Notes under the pieces: generated by a model
What the model saw: only the letters and a program-made list of their open reading frames with translations
The model's database searches: none
What the model was told of the DNA's origin: nothing
Part shown: in pieces, positions 41,442 through 50,256 of the stretch
Layout of the letters: each line of letters begins with the position of its first letter
Numbering within the stretch: the first letter of the stretch is position 1
Source: an uncultured Christensenellaceae bacterium
GTDB lineage: Bacteria > Bacillota > Clostridia > Christensenellales > UBA3700
Length of the DNA: 64,000 nt
Direction of reading: 5' to 3'
Assembly: GCA_944380275.1 (NCBI GenBank)
Contig: CALWHB010000002.1
Span: 31,690 to 95,689 of the forward strand
Made by a program: the position numbers and the translations under genes

Positions 41442-43280
41442 ATGAAACAATTGGAGCAAAAACTCAAAGACCTGCCTCACAAAAGCGGCGTTTATATTAT
41501 GTACAACGAGGCGCGGCAGATACTGTATATCGGCAAGGCGCGCGACCTGTTCAAGCGCGTTCATCAGTATTTCGGCAATAAGGCAAACCGCACACAGAAA
41601 GTCATAAAACTCGTTGAAAAGATTTACGACCTCGATTATATCATTACCGCAAACGAGGTAGAGGCTCTTGTGCTTGAAAACAATCTGATAAAAAAGCACA
41701 AACCGCCTTATAATATTCTGTTAAAGGATGACAAAAGCTATCCGTTTATCAAAATAGATTTAAAAAAGCCTTATCCGCGTGTCGAGGTGGTCAGAAAGCT
41801 GAAGAACGACGGAGCGAAATATTTCGGACCGTATATGCAGGGGATAAGCACTCAGGATATTCTGGGGCTAATCAACAGCGCGTTCTGCGTACGTACCTGC
41901 AAGATGGACCTGACTAAAGTTCCTCAAAATCACAGACCGTGTCTGAACTATCACATAAAGCGTTGTTACGCGCCGTGTGCGGGGCTGATTTCGAGAGAAG
42001 AATACGACGCGATAATAAAAGAAATCGTCGCTTTTCTTCAGGGCAACGACAAAAAGATAGCAGAGGTACTTACCGCAAAAATGAAGGAGGCATCCGAAAG
42101 AGAAGAATACGAACTCGCTCTGACTTACAAACAGAAACTTCAGGTGCTTGAAAAGCTCGTCAGGAGGCAGGTGGGCGTACTTCCCAAGGATTTCGATATG
42201 GACGTTTTCGCCGTTGCGTCAAACGGACTCAATACCGTGGCTGCGGTCATATTCGTGAGAGGAGGCAAAATAGTTGGCGGCGACAAGCACGTGATAGAGG
42301 GCGTATCTCTCGACGAAGGCAGTGCGCTCTCCAATTTTATAATGCGGTTTTACGATATGACAGGCTATGTCGCAAGCGAAGTGATAACGTCCACACAGAT
42401 AGAAGACGGCGACGTACTGAGGGAATATCTCAGCGAAAAAGCAGGCAGGAAGATAAACGTAATTTGTCCGCATCAGGGGGTAAGAAGGCAGCTTGCCGAT
42501 ATGTCGCAGGGCAACGCGCAGGATTATCTCGAAAAGTCGCTTTCTGTAAAAGAAAGAAAAGAGAACATGACTATGGGGGGAGTGATACAGCTTGCGGAGT
42601 ATCTTAAGCTTGCAAAACTTCCCGTTCGCATGGAGTGTTACGACATATCGCACATAAGCGGCACAAACAAGGTCGCGTCAATGGTCGTATTTGTCAACGG
42701 TGAGGCAGAGAAGTCGCATTACCGCAAATTCAAGATAGAAACCGTTGAAGGGAACGACGATTTTGCCTGTCTACAGGAAACTCTCAGAAGAAGGCTTGCA
42801 GACATGAAGGAAAGGGCAGGCGACGTGAGCTTTTCTTCCCGTCCCGACCTTATCGTGATAGACGGAGGAAAGGGACAGCTCAGCAGCGTTATGGAAGTGG
42901 TTGCGGACTGCGATACGGAGGGTATAAATTTCATAAGCCTGGCAAAGAGAGAAGAAGAGGTATTTCTTCCGGGGCAGAGCGTGCCCGTAATCCTGCCCAG
43001 GGACAGTTACGCTCTCAGACTACTTCAGAGAATAAGGGACGAGGCGCACAGATTTGCGATAACTTTCCACAGAAATCTCAGAAAGACTTCGCAGACAAAG
43101 AGCGCGTTGCTTGCTATAGAAGGAGTGGGAAAAACGAGAGTAAAACTTCTTTTTGATTCTTTCAAGACGCTTGACAACATAAAAAAGGCGAGCATAGAAG
43201 AACTCACGGCGGTAAAAGGAATAGACCGGCGCACGGCAGAGAACGTATATGCCGCGTTCCGCAAAGATAGCGGCGATTAG
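41442..43280 (+). CDS. uvrC: Excinuclease ABC subunit C
   Basis: 612-residue nuclease of nucleotide excision repair that makes both incisions. The N-terminal GIY-YIG domain is clear (SGVYIMYNEARQILYIGKARDL), followed by the UvrB-contacting UVR motif region (about 200-235), the RNase H-like domain with ECYDISHISGTN and DLIVIDGGKGQL, and C-terminal helix-hairpin-helix repeats (EGVGKTRVKLL, TAVKGIDRRTAENVY). There is no Shine-Dalgarno; the promoter -10 ends seven bases before the ATG, so the message is probably leaderless. No uvrA or uvrB in the window. Confidence 0.96.
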   Translation: MKQLEQKLKDLPHKSGVYIMYNEARQILYIGKARDLFKRVHQYFGNKANRTQKVIKLVEKIYDLDYIITANEVEALVLENNLIKKHKPPYNILLKDDKSYPFIKIDLKKPYPRVEVVRKLKNDGAKYFGPYMQGISTQDILGLINSAFCVRTCKMDLTKVPQNHRPCLNYHIKRCYAPCAGLISREEYDAIIKEIVAFLQGNDKKIAEVLTAKMKEASEREEYELALTYKQKLQVLEKLVRRQVGVLPKDFDMDVFAVASNGLNTVAAVIFVRGGKIVGGDKHVIEGVSLDEGSALSNFIMRFYDMTGYVASEVITSTQIEDGDVLREYLSEKAGRKINVICPHQGVRRQLADMSQGNAQDYLEKSLSVKERKENMTMGGVIQLAEYLKLAKLPVRMECYDISHISGTNKVASMVVFVNGEAEKSHYRKFKIETVEGNDDFACLQETLRRRLADMKERAGDVSFSSRPDLIVIDGGKGQLSSVMEVVADCDTEGINFISLAKREEEVFLPGQSVPVILPRDSYALRLLQRIRDEAHRFAITFHRNLRKTSQTKSALLAIEGVGKTRVKLLFDSFKTLDNIKKASIEELTAVKGIDRRTAENVYAAFRKDSGD

Positions 43281-43288
43281 TCAATCGT

Positions 43289-43317
43289 TTGACAAAACGG
43301 ACGTTCGGTTATATTAT
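43289..43317 (+). promoter_or_regulatory. Promoter of the HAD-hprK operon
   Basis: TTGACA (43289-43294), 17 bases, TATTAT (43312-43317). Confidence 0.6.
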
Positions 43318-43374
43318 AAATATGTGTGGGCATAAAAGTATTATTTTCAGTCCCGTGGCAGAAAGAGAAGGAAT

Positions 43375-44187
43375 ATGAAATACAAGGCAATTTTCAGCGA
43401 TTTTGACGGTACGCTTTATTCAGACAATTACGAGGTGTCGCAAAAAAATATTGACGCTATTCACGATTACGAGGCAAGAGGAGGAAAGTTCTTCGTCGCA
43501 ACGGGTCGTCTTTTTCAGGCGATTTATCCTCACGTTTCCTCACTCGGACTCAAAGGAGAGGTCATAGTCTATCAGGGCGGAGGAATTTTTGACATTGAGA
43601 GCAAAAAAGTCATCTGGCAACAGACTATCGACAACGCTACCGCAGTTGATTGTCTGAGAAAGCTTGAAGAAGAGGGCATTTCCGTAAATATGGTATACAT
43701 AGACGACAAGTGTTACGGCACAGAGCCGCACCCTGCGATTGACCTCTTTTGCAAGATATGTAAGATAGGATGCGAGTATGTGGGTGAAAAGCTGTCTGAT
43801 TACGTGGCGCGCACGGGCGCGACTCCCAACAAACTTCTCGCAATGGTAGAACCTGACAAAGCTCTGCCTCTTGCAGACAAATACCGCAAGGCGTATGACA
43901 AAAGGCTTGCGCTGATGCGTTCGCAGCCGTTTATGGTAGAGTTTACCGCTTACGGGCTGAGCAAAGGCGCGGCGGTCGAAAAAGTGTGCGCGATGCACGG
44001 ATTGAAAAGAGAAGAGATTATCTGTATAGGCGACGCGGACAACGATATTCCGATGATAGAATATGCCGGGTTGGGAGTTGCCGTCATGAACGCTATGCAG
44101 ACTACCAAGGACAGGGCGGACGTCATAGGCGTCAGCAACAACCACGACGCAATCGCGTGGGTAATAGAAAATTTCTGTAAGGACTGA
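43375..44187 (+). CDS. Cof-type HAD-IIB family phosphatase
   Basis: 270-residue haloacid dehalogenase hydrolase. Motif I is FSDFDGTLYSD, motif II lies in FVATGR, and motif IV is CIGDADNDIPMIEYAGLGVAVMNA; the C2B cap is inserted between. Such enzymes dephosphorylate sugar phosphates or flavin intermediates; the substrate is unknown. GAGAAGG precedes the ATG. It begins a four-gene unit and is separated from hprK by only two bases. Confidence 0.92.
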   Translation: MKYKAIFSDFDGTLYSDNYEVSQKNIDAIHDYEARGGKFFVATGRLFQAIYPHVSSLGLKGEVIVYQGGGIFDIESKKVIWQQTIDNATAVDCLRKLEEEGISVNMVYIDDKCYGTEPHPAIDLFCKICKIGCEYVGEKLSDYVARTGATPNKLLAMVEPDKALPLADKYRKAYDKRLALMRSQPFMVEFTAYGLSKGAAVEKVCAMHGLKREEIICIGDADNDIPMIEYAGLGVAVMNAMQTTKDRADVIGVSNNHDAIAWVIENFCKD

Positions 44188-44189
44188 TT

Positions 44190-45146
44190 ATGAAGGAGCA
44201 AGGCAACGTATTTGACAACGAATACGCTATCAGCGAAAGCGTAAAAATCAAAAATTTCTGTCAGGACTGCAATCTTGAGCTGTTGCAGGGCAACGAAACG
44301 GATTATATCACTTTCAGTTCCGGACTTCTCAACCGTCCGGGATTGCTGCTTGCGGGATTTGACGATTATTTCGGCGCAGGCAGAGTGCAGATGATAGGAA
44401 ACGCAGAATATTATTATATCAAATCGCTGCCTGACGACAAAAAAGAACATGCGATAGAGATGTTGTTTTCAAAGCGCGTACCTTGCGTAATCTACACCCG
44501 CTCGATAAATCCCAGTTCTCTTGCGCTTGAGGTAGCGTCGAGATACAATATACCGGTATTCCTTTCGCACAAGACGACTACCGCGCTGAATACAGATATT
44601 GCAAACTATCTTGAAAAGCTGCTTGCGCCCATGAAGAGCGTGCATGCGACTTTGCTTGAGATAAGCGGTATAGGCGTGTTGCTGACGGGCAAGAGCGGAC
44701 TGGGCAAAAGTGAAACTGCGCTTGAACTGATACACCGCGGACACAGGCTTGTAGGGGACGATGCCGTCATTGTAAGAAGGATAAACGACACTCTGACAGG
44801 CACCGCGCCGGAAAGAATAAAGTTTTTTATGGAAGTACGCGGCATAGGCATTATTGACGTCAGGAGCCTTTACGGCGTTTCGTCCGTTTTGCCGGACAAG
44901 AGCATAGATATGGTCATAGAGTTGAAACAGTGGAACGGAGATGCAGATTTCGACAGACTGTGCAACGAAGAAAAATACGAAGAGATTCTGGGAATAAGCG
45001 TGCCTAAGCTGACGCTGCCTGTAATGCCGGGCAGAAACCTTGCCGTCGTGGTAGAGGTTGCCGCACGCAACTACCGTATGAAAAAGATGGGATACGACGC
45101 GGTTGCGGATTTGCTTAAAAACCAGAAGAAAACGGGAGAGAGATGA
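44190..45146 (+). CDS. hprK: HPr kinase/phosphorylase
   Basis: 318-residue bifunctional enzyme that phosphorylates HPr (and Crh-like proteins) on the regulatory serine, the sensor of carbon catabolite control in Firmicutes. The Walker A loop GKSGLGKS is at residues 167-174, the catalytic His corresponds to His152 (VHATLLEI), and the family signature EVRGIGIIDVRSLYG is intact. It overlaps the next small gene by four bases. A histidine-less HPr-like gene lies 2.3 kb away on the other strand; no PTS genes are in the window. Confidence 0.96.
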   Translation: MKEQGNVFDNEYAISESVKIKNFCQDCNLELLQGNETDYITFSSGLLNRPGLLLAGFDDYFGAGRVQMIGNAEYYYIKSLPDDKKEHAIEMLFSKRVPCVIYTRSINPSSLALEVASRYNIPVFLSHKTTTALNTDIANYLEKLLAPMKSVHATLLEISGIGVLLTGKSGLGKSETALELIHRGHRLVGDDAVIVRRINDTLTGTAPERIKFFMEVRGIGIIDVRSLYGVSSVLPDKSIDMVIELKQWNGDADFDRLCNEEKYEEILGISVPKLTLPVMPGRNLAVVVEVAARNYRMKKMGYDAVADLLKNQKKTGER

Positions 45147-45319
45147 CAGATTACGAGAAGATGAAACTCGCAGAAAAATACGACGAGGACTGCGATTGCA
45201 TAGAAGAGGAAGAAGACCTTGAAAGAGCAGAGCGTTACGAAAGCGATGCAGAGGCTTTCAAGAGGAGATACAAAGAGTTTTATACAGATATAAAACTCAG
45301 CCATAAGGAGGACTGGTGA
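45143..45319 (+). CDS. Small acidic protein in the hprK operon
   Basis: A 58-codon frame beginning MTDYEKMKLAEKYDEDCD and ending HKEDW, with an ATGA overlap with hprK and GGGAGAG before its ATG. The next gene starts one base after its stop, and the AAGGAGG of that gene is inside this frame. About a third of residues are Glu/Asp. It looks helical; no family recognised. The tight operon fit makes it a probable real gene despite its size. Confidence 0.7.
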   Translation: MTDYEKMKLAEKYDEDCDCIEEEEDLERAERYESDAEAFKRRYKEFYTDIKLSHKEDW

Positions 45320-45320
45320 T

Positions 45321-46220
45321 ATGTTGATGAATACTTTCTGGCAGGTTTTTTGCCTTGTCGCAGGTCTGGGTGCGGCGGTCGTCAGTCCTTTTATCGTAAT
45401 GAAGACTTTCGGAAAATCGAGAGAGCGTGCTGAAAAATTCATGTACCGCCTGATGATTTTCGTGCTTGTTTACAAAATACTTCATTTTACGCTGATGCCC
45501 ACGATATTCCGTCAGGACGCTGTCAAACTTATACCGGTAGAGATTAGTTCCGTCAGCTATTTTCTTATGCCTATCGCATATCTTTCAGGTTGGAAAGCCA
45601 TCAAAGAAACGGGCAGATTCGTCGGCTTTTTCGCAGGACTCGTGCAGTTGCTTGCAATGAGCATATCGCCGTCGTCTTTCGTAAACAGCGATATGACAAA
45701 TTTCACATTTATAGAAAGCATTATAATGCATTATTGCCTATACCTCGGCGGTCTTGTATGGAATTTTACCATTGAGCCGCTCAGATATAAGGATTTGTGG
45801 AAGGCTCTTGCAGGATTTTTGGTAATTCTTCTGTGGGGAACTCTCGCTGCATTTACCTGGAGATACGATTACGTCAACGACAAACCGGAAAACATCATGT
45901 TTATACAGGAGTGCGTGTTGCCTGAATTTCTGCTTATCCCCGGTTTTGACAAAAACCATCTCTTTATAATAGAATATCTGGCTGTATTCTTTGTCTATAT
46001 AGCGATACTTTACAAGTTGTCAAGGCTTGCTTTCAAGAGAAGAAATCCGGAGCCGCGTTCTCCGTGGGGAGGCGGTTCATACAAAAAATATCTGAAGGAA
46101 AAAGACAGATTGCCGCTCAATTTTTACGGAATAAAAGAACACGTCGCTTATTATCTGCCTATAATAGAGGCGAGGGACGAAGGAAAAACGGCAGAAAAGA
46201 CTCCTGCGAGGACACAATAA
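45321..46220 (+). CDS. Integral membrane protein, YwaF/TMEM164-like
   Basis: 299 residues with about seven hydrophobic segments (near 5-25, 40-58, 70-90, 98-118, 130-148, 160-182, 212-232). The pattern LIPVEISSVSYFLMPIAYLSGW followed by FFAGLVQLLAMSISP and IMHYCLYLGGL recalls the YwaF (TIGR02206) family of unknown function, but the resemblance is modest. The C-terminal 70 residues are hydrophilic and basic. AAGGAGG nine bases upstream selects the first ATG over a second at 45327. Last gene of the HAD-hprK unit. Confidence 0.7.
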   Translation: MLMNTFWQVFCLVAGLGAAVVSPFIVMKTFGKSRERAEKFMYRLMIFVLVYKILHFTLMPTIFRQDAVKLIPVEISSVSYFLMPIAYLSGWKAIKETGRFVGFFAGLVQLLAMSISPSSFVNSDMTNFTFIESIIMHYCLYLGGLVWNFTIEPLRYKDLWKALAGFLVILLWGTLAAFTWRYDYVNDKPENIMFIQECVLPEFLLIPGFDKNHLFIIEYLAVFFVYIAILYKLSRLAFKRRNPEPRSPWGGGSYKKYLKEKDRLPLNFYGIKEHVAYYLPIIEARDEGKTAEKTPARTQ

Positions 46221-46268
46221 AATCCGTCGCGGCAGTTTTTGTCATACGCAAATAATCGCAAATCAAAC

Positions 46269-46308
46269 ATCGCAAGATTCTGAGTAACGGGGACCTTGCG
46301 ATTTTTTA
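46269..46308 (+). terminator. Terminator of the HAD-hprK operon
   Basis: ATCGCAAG (46269-46276) with CTTGCGAT (46295-46302) and a T run; loop of 18 bases. Confidence 0.65.
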
Positions 46309-46418
46309 TAAACCGGGAAATCCAAAATATAGCTATGACTGTTTCAAACATATTGAATACATCAAATATAAGAAAAAATACATAACAGTAATTACACTTA
46401 CAGTTATAAGCAGCAGTA

Positions 46419-46447
46419 TTGACAATTGATTTTCAAGGTAGTATAAT
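46419..46447 (+). promoter_or_regulatory. Consensus promoter of the second zinc-ribbon gene
   Basis: TTGACA (46419-46424), 17 bases, TATAAT (46442-46447). Confidence 0.78.
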
Positions 46448-46477
46448 AAAGAAAAAAATAAACGGAGCGTTATTTCT

Positions 46478-46882
46478 ATGGCAGATAAGAAAAAATCCGG
46501 CGGTGCAAAGGGATTTTTGCGAGGTTTCGGGCTGTTTGCGACGATAGTCGGGCTTATAGCCGCGGCGGTCGGCATAGCGTTGCTTATGACTGACAGCGTA
46601 GCGGAAGATAAGATAAAATTCGGATTGTCGATTGCTGGTATCGCGGTGGCATTTGTAGGAGCGGTGTTGATTCTCATCGGCGTCAGGAAGTCAAAGGACG
46701 AGGACGAGGCGGCTGCGCCTATAAATTGTATGTATTGCGGAGAGCCTAATCCTCCTGCAAGCAAATATTGCCGTAAATGCGGCAAACCGCTTGTGAAAAA
46801 ATGCGTGAACTGCGGCGCGGTACTCGATATGGACGCAAAGTACTGCAATACCTGCGGTGTAAGAGTGAGAAAGGATTCTTAA
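46478..46882 (+). CDS. Membrane protein with C-terminal double zinc ribbon (second copy)
   Basis: 134 residues: a short basic N-terminus, two transmembrane helices (about 15-37 and 48-68), and a C-terminal region with CMYCG, CRKCG, CVNCG and CNTCG knuckles. The architecture matches the protein at 23975-24499, though the helices and linkers differ, suggesting ancient paralogues. Function unknown; zinc ribbons on the cytoplasmic side could bind protein or nucleic acid. It has a consensus promoter and a strong terminator, so it is expressed alone. Confidence 0.85.
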   Translation: MADKKKSGGAKGFLRGFGLFATIVGLIAAAVGIALLMTDSVAEDKIKFGLSIAGIAVAFVGAVLILIGVRKSKDEDEAAAPINCMYCGEPNPPASKYCRKCGKPLVKKCVNCGAVLDMDAKYCNTCGVRVRKDS

Positions 46883-46886
46883 AAAA

Positions 46887-46913
46887 CAAACGCCTTAAAA
46901 AAGGCGTTTTTTT
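46887..46913. terminator. Bidirectional terminator, zinc-ribbon gene and DUF4364 gene
   Basis: AAACGCCTT (46887-46895), AAAA loop, AAGGCGTTT (46900-46908) then T run. Confidence 0.88.
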
Positions 46914-46921
46914 TATTGATT

Positions 46922-47440
46922 TTATTCGACGAGGTTGTCGTGTATAAGCTCGTAAATATTCAATGCTTTGTCCGACCAGTGTTTGAAAATCCATTTTGCG
47001 GTATTGCGGTTCTGGACGTTGAGTTTGAGTTCGAGAAGAGGGACGGTAACGCTCTCTATCTTCAGAACAACGGTATACGTGCCGTCTGAATTTTTGTAGT
47101 AGTCAGAGGAGTAATCCTGTTTTCTTCTGTATATCAGTCTGTTTGCCTTCACGTGTTCGGTAATACTGTCGCGAAGAGAAGAGGGGATATGAGTATAAAA
47201 ATGTTGCAGACACTCTCTGCCGTCGCTGGTTATTGAGTAATGCGCCACAGAGCCGCGGGGAGAAACGTTTGTCAGAAAATCGCTGGACGCAAGTTCAGAA
47301 AAACTTTCTTTTGCGTCTATGTAAGCGAGCCACTCGTTGGAAACCGCCATTTCAATTATTATATCCTCTTTCATTGCAACTTCCATTTTATCGAAGATGA
47401 AGAGAAGGATTACTTTGTTTAACGCCTTGGTGTCAAGCAT
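46922..47440 (-). CDS. DUF4364 family protein
   Basis: 172 residues starting MLDTKALNKVILLFIFDKM, the typical DUF4364 opening, with a winged-helix-like N-terminal half (about 1-85, including SITSDGRECLQHFY) and a beta-rich C-terminal half. The family is common in Clostridia and of unknown function; a regulatory role is only suggested by the fold. It starts two bases after the stop of the HPr-like gene, so the two are one operon. Confidence 0.82.
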   Translation of the reverse strand: MLDTKALNKVILLFIFDKMEVAMKEDIIIEMAVSNEWLAYIDAKESFSELASSDFLTNVSPRGSVAHYSITSDGRECLQHFYTHIPSSLRDSITEHVKANRLIYRRKQDYSSDYYKNSDGTYTVVLKIESVTVPLLELKLNVQNRNTAKWIFKHWSDKALNIYELIHDNLVE

Positions 47441-47442
47441 AA

Positions 47443-47673
47443 TCAGACGTAGATAAACGGAGAAAGCTGTTCAAGAAGGTCGTCGCAGTCCTGGCTGTAA
47501 ATTTCAAGGACTACAGGTCTGTTGAGGTCAAGGGAGAAGAGTCCGAGTATGGATTTTGCGTCAACGACATAGCGGCCGCTCCTCACGTCTGCGTCGTAAT
47601 CGTATGAAGAAATGATGTTGACGAATTTTTTAACGCTCTCTGTTGTGTTGAGCAACAAGCTTACTGATTTCAT
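47443..47673 (-). CDS. HPr-like protein without catalytic histidine
   Basis: 76 residues. The region AKSILGLFSLDL (39-50) aligns with HPr LKSIMGVMSLG, so Ser41 corresponds to the regulatory Ser46 phosphorylated by HPr kinase. The protein contains no His at all, so it cannot be a PTS phosphocarrier. That combination is like Crh of Bacillus, but divergent elsewhere. GGAGTG lies before the ATG and a promoter at 47711-47740. It precedes DUF4364. Its kinase gene hprK lies 2.3 kb away, making a regulatory link plausible but not shown. Confidence 0.78.
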   Translation of the reverse strand: MKSVSLLLNTTESVKKFVNIISSYDYDADVRSGRYVVDAKSILGLFSLDLNRPVVLEIYSQDCDDLLEQLSPFIYV

Positions 47674-47710
47674 GTGTACACTCCGTTCATAAAAGAATAT
47701 GTTCTATGTT

Positions 47711-47740
47711 ATTATAAATTAATTTAAGAGGATTTTGCAA
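47711..47740 (-). promoter_or_regulatory. Promoter of the HPr-like/DUF4364 operon
   Basis: Minus strand TTGCAA (47740-47735), 18 bases, TATAAT (47716-47711). Confidence 0.6.
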
Positions 47741-47828
47741 TGATTTATGCGTTTTTCTCTAAATTTTACATTATGTGTATTATCGTAGTGAAATCGCGTT
47801 CTTTCATATTATTCTGGTCCGGTATCCC

Positions 47829-47857
47829 TTGCAATAATTGCGGTTTAATAGTATAAT
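47829..47857 (+). promoter_or_regulatory. Promoter of the unknown gene at 47903
   Basis: TTGCAA (47829-47834), 17 bases, TATAAT (47852-47857). Confidence 0.65.
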
Positions 47858-47902
47858 ATAAAAATAAAGGGTTATGGCGCAATCAGCGCAGGGAAGGATT
47901 TT

Positions 47903-48619
47903 ATGGCAAACGAAAGCGTACAGCAGGTGTATACCGGGTTCGTCGCGAGGTGCAACGACTTTACAAAAGGCAGATTTATTATGGCAGGAAATGCCATAAA
48001 GGGTCTTTTGCGTTATCTTGCGTCCAATCCGTCCCTGATGGGATACGTTGCAAAGTGTAATACCGGCGTCGACTACAAGAAAGAATTTCAGGCTGCGATA
48101 GTGGGCAATTCATTTAAGTTGCCGCCGTCTTCGAGGGGAATCGTCGCGCTTGTAACGGGTCTGTTGTACGAGTTTGACAGAGGCACTCAGAGCTTTCACA
48201 AGTTTCTCAAGACGTTTTTCAGGTCAGACGACATCGACCAGTCGTTCAGGATGTTCTGCAACAGCGTCATTACGGCATACGTGCTTGCGTTCAAGAACGT
48301 ACTCGACGATAAAGAGGACGAAAAGTCCGCACGTTTCGGCGAGGGGGATTTTGTCGTCCAGGACATAGTAAAAGAAAACGTTGTGCCTTATATAACTTCG
48401 CTTACGGAACTCGTCGTTTCTGACGACAGATTGTCAGACGAAACAAAAGACGATTATATCACGATGCTTGAGGGGCTTTATTATGCGTTTGAAATAGCGA
48501 GCGCAAAGATGGTCAAGGTGGTATGGCTGGGACTGAGGTCTGTTATGGAAGGCTACCGCAATGCGTATTCTTATCTCGACGGCATGCAGGCATTGATGCA
48601 GGCTTACGCTCTGATATGA
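47903..48619 (+). CDS. Conserved-looking cytosolic protein of unknown function
   Basis: 238 residues, predicted mostly helical, without signal peptide or clear transmembrane segment. Recognisable stretches such as SRGIVALVTGLLYEFDRGTQ and YRNAYSYLDGMQALMQAY do not belong to a family I know. GGGAAGG precedes the ATG and promoter and terminator frame it as a single gene. No function is proposed. Confidence 0.8.
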   Translation: MANESVQQVYTGFVARCNDFTKGRFIMAGNAIKGLLRYLASNPSLMGYVAKCNTGVDYKKEFQAAIVGNSFKLPPSSRGIVALVTGLLYEFDRGTQSFHKFLKTFFRSDDIDQSFRMFCNSVITAYVLAFKNVLDDKEDEKSARFGEGDFVVQDIVKENVVPYITSLTELVVSDDRLSDETKDDYITMLEGLYYAFEIASAKMVKVVWLGLRSVMEGYRNAYSYLDGMQALMQAYALI

Positions 48620-48681
48620 CGTCAGAATTGCTGAAAACGGCTTTTCTGACAAGCTGATGTAAGAAAAACAGTTGAAAACTG

Positions 48682-48720
48682 ACGGATTTTCGTACAAAAA
48701 CGTAAAATCCGTCTTTTTTA
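48682..48720 (+). terminator. Terminator after the unknown gene
   Basis: GACGGATTTT (48682-48691) with AAAATCCGTC (48705-48714), then six T; the next promoter starts immediately after. Confidence 0.85.
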
Positions 48721-48750
48721 TTGCCAAAGCATACCCGCAACTGATACAAT
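48721..48750 (+). promoter_or_regulatory. Extended -10 promoter of the NSS transporter gene
   Basis: TTGCCA (48721-48726), 18 bases, TACAAT (48745-48750) preceded by TGA. Confidence 0.6.
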
Positions 48751-48780
48751 ATATAAACAATCGAAGAATCCGGAGGATTT

Positions 48781-50256
48781 ATGCAGGAAGATAACAACGG
48801 CTTTGCTATGCAGGAAGGAGCCGCAGAACAGTCGACTGAACAATGTGCCGTCGGACAAGCCTCTCAAGGGCAGACGACAGAGGTCGCAGAAGGAAAGGAA
48901 GTAAAAAAACATAAAGGTTTTACGGGAAAGATAGGGTTCGTCCTTGCTGCGGCAGGTTCTGCTGTAGGACTGGGTAATCTGTGGAGATTTCCTTATCTTG
49001 CGGCAAAATACGGCGGCGGCATATTCTTGCTTTGTTATATCGCACTTGCCGTTACGTTCGGTTTCAGTCTGCTCGTGCTTGAAATAGCGATAGGCAGACT
49101 TACCGGTAAGGACGTTATAGGTGCGTTCGGCAAACTCAACAAAAAGACAAAATGGTTCGGATTTGTTTCGCTGATAGTACCCGTAATGATTGTTCCGTAT
49201 TACTGCGTGATAGGCGGCTGGGTTACAAAATATCTTTTCGCTTATATAAGCGGGGACGGTACGACAGGTATGATGACGGGAGAAAACGCGTCGCTTTATT
49301 TCAGCAACTTTATTTCTTCGCCGTGGGAACCTATCGTATTCTTTATCGTGTTTGCATTGCTTTCTTTTGCCGTGGTCATTTTCGGCGTTCAGAAAGGTAT
49401 AGAAAAGATAGGCAAGATACTTATGCCCATGCTGGCAGTGCTTTCTGTGGGACTTGCGATTTTCGCCATGTGTCAGAAAGGCGCGCTTGAGGGCGTCAAG
49501 TATTTCCTCGTGCCTAAAGTTGAAGGCGTAAACATCGCAGAGGTTTTCCTGGCGGCTCTGGGACAGTTGTTCTATTCGATGTCGCTTGCGATGTGTATAA
49601 TGATTACTTACGGCTCGTATATGAAGAAGAATACCGATATTCAGAAGTCCGCAAGGCAGATAAGCGTTTTCGACACTTGTTTCGCAATCGTGGCAGGACT
49701 TATCATCATACCTTCTGTATTCGCGTTTTCTTCAACTCCGCAGGACGTTATGCAGAGCAGCGGACCCACGCTTATGTTCGTGGCTTTACCCAACGTATTC
49801 AGCCAGATACCGGGCGCAGGGATTATAGGCGCGCTCTTCTTCCTGCTGGTACTTTTTGCGGCATTGACTTCCGCAATCTCTCTTATAGAGGCGATAGTTG
49901 CCGTTTTGAGAGAGAATCTGGGTATGAAGAGGTGGCAGGCATGTCTTGTGGTGTTCGGTATAGTCCTTCTTCTGGGAATACCGTCTTCTCTCGGATTCGG
50001 CGTACTTAAGGCTCTTTCGATAGGGGATATGACTTTGCTCGACATTTTCGATTATGTCAGCAACAGCATACTGATGCCGATTGTTGCTATAGGCACTTGC
50101 ATAATTGCCGGATATTTCGTAAACTTCAGGGCGATAAAGGACGAGATAGGACTCAAAGTCAACAGCTGGCGCGACAAGTATTTTTCGGTAATGATAAAAA
50201 TTATCGCGCCCGTGTGCATGTTGCTTATTCTCATATTCAACATAATCGGACTGTGA
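48781..50256 (+). CDS. Neurotransmitter:sodium symporter (NSS/SNF) family transporter
   Basis: 491 residues, LeuT-fold. After an unusual hydrophilic, Gln/Glu-rich N-terminal tail of about 45 residues comes the family signature KIGFVLAAAGSAVGLGNLWRFPYLAAKYGGG in TM1, whose unwound part binds sodium and substrate. Twelve or so helices follow, with AALGQLFYSMSLAMCIMITYGSY (TM6) and LFAALTSAISLIEAIVAV (TM8). Bacterial members import amino acids with sodium; the substrate here is unknown, possibly tryptophan, tyrosine or a branched-chain amino acid. GGAGG precedes the ATG. Confidence 0.93.
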   Translation: MQEDNNGFAMQEGAAEQSTEQCAVGQASQGQTTEVAEGKEVKKHKGFTGKIGFVLAAAGSAVGLGNLWRFPYLAAKYGGGIFLLCYIALAVTFGFSLLVLEIAIGRLTGKDVIGAFGKLNKKTKWFGFVSLIVPVMIVPYYCVIGGWVTKYLFAYISGDGTTGMMTGENASLYFSNFISSPWEPIVFFIVFALLSFAVVIFGVQKGIEKIGKILMPMLAVLSVGLAIFAMCQKGALEGVKYFLVPKVEGVNIAEVFLAALGQLFYSMSLAMCIMITYGSYMKKNTDIQKSARQISVFDTCFAIVAGLIIIPSVFAFSSTPQDVMQSSGPTLMFVALPNVFSQIPGAGIIGALFFLLVLFAALTSAISLIEAIVAVLRENLGMKRWQACLVVFGIVLLLGIPSSLGFGVLKALSIGDMTLLDIFDYVSNSILMPIVAIGTCIIAGYFVNFRAIKDEIGLKVNSWRDKYFSVMIKIIAPVCMLLILIFNIIGL

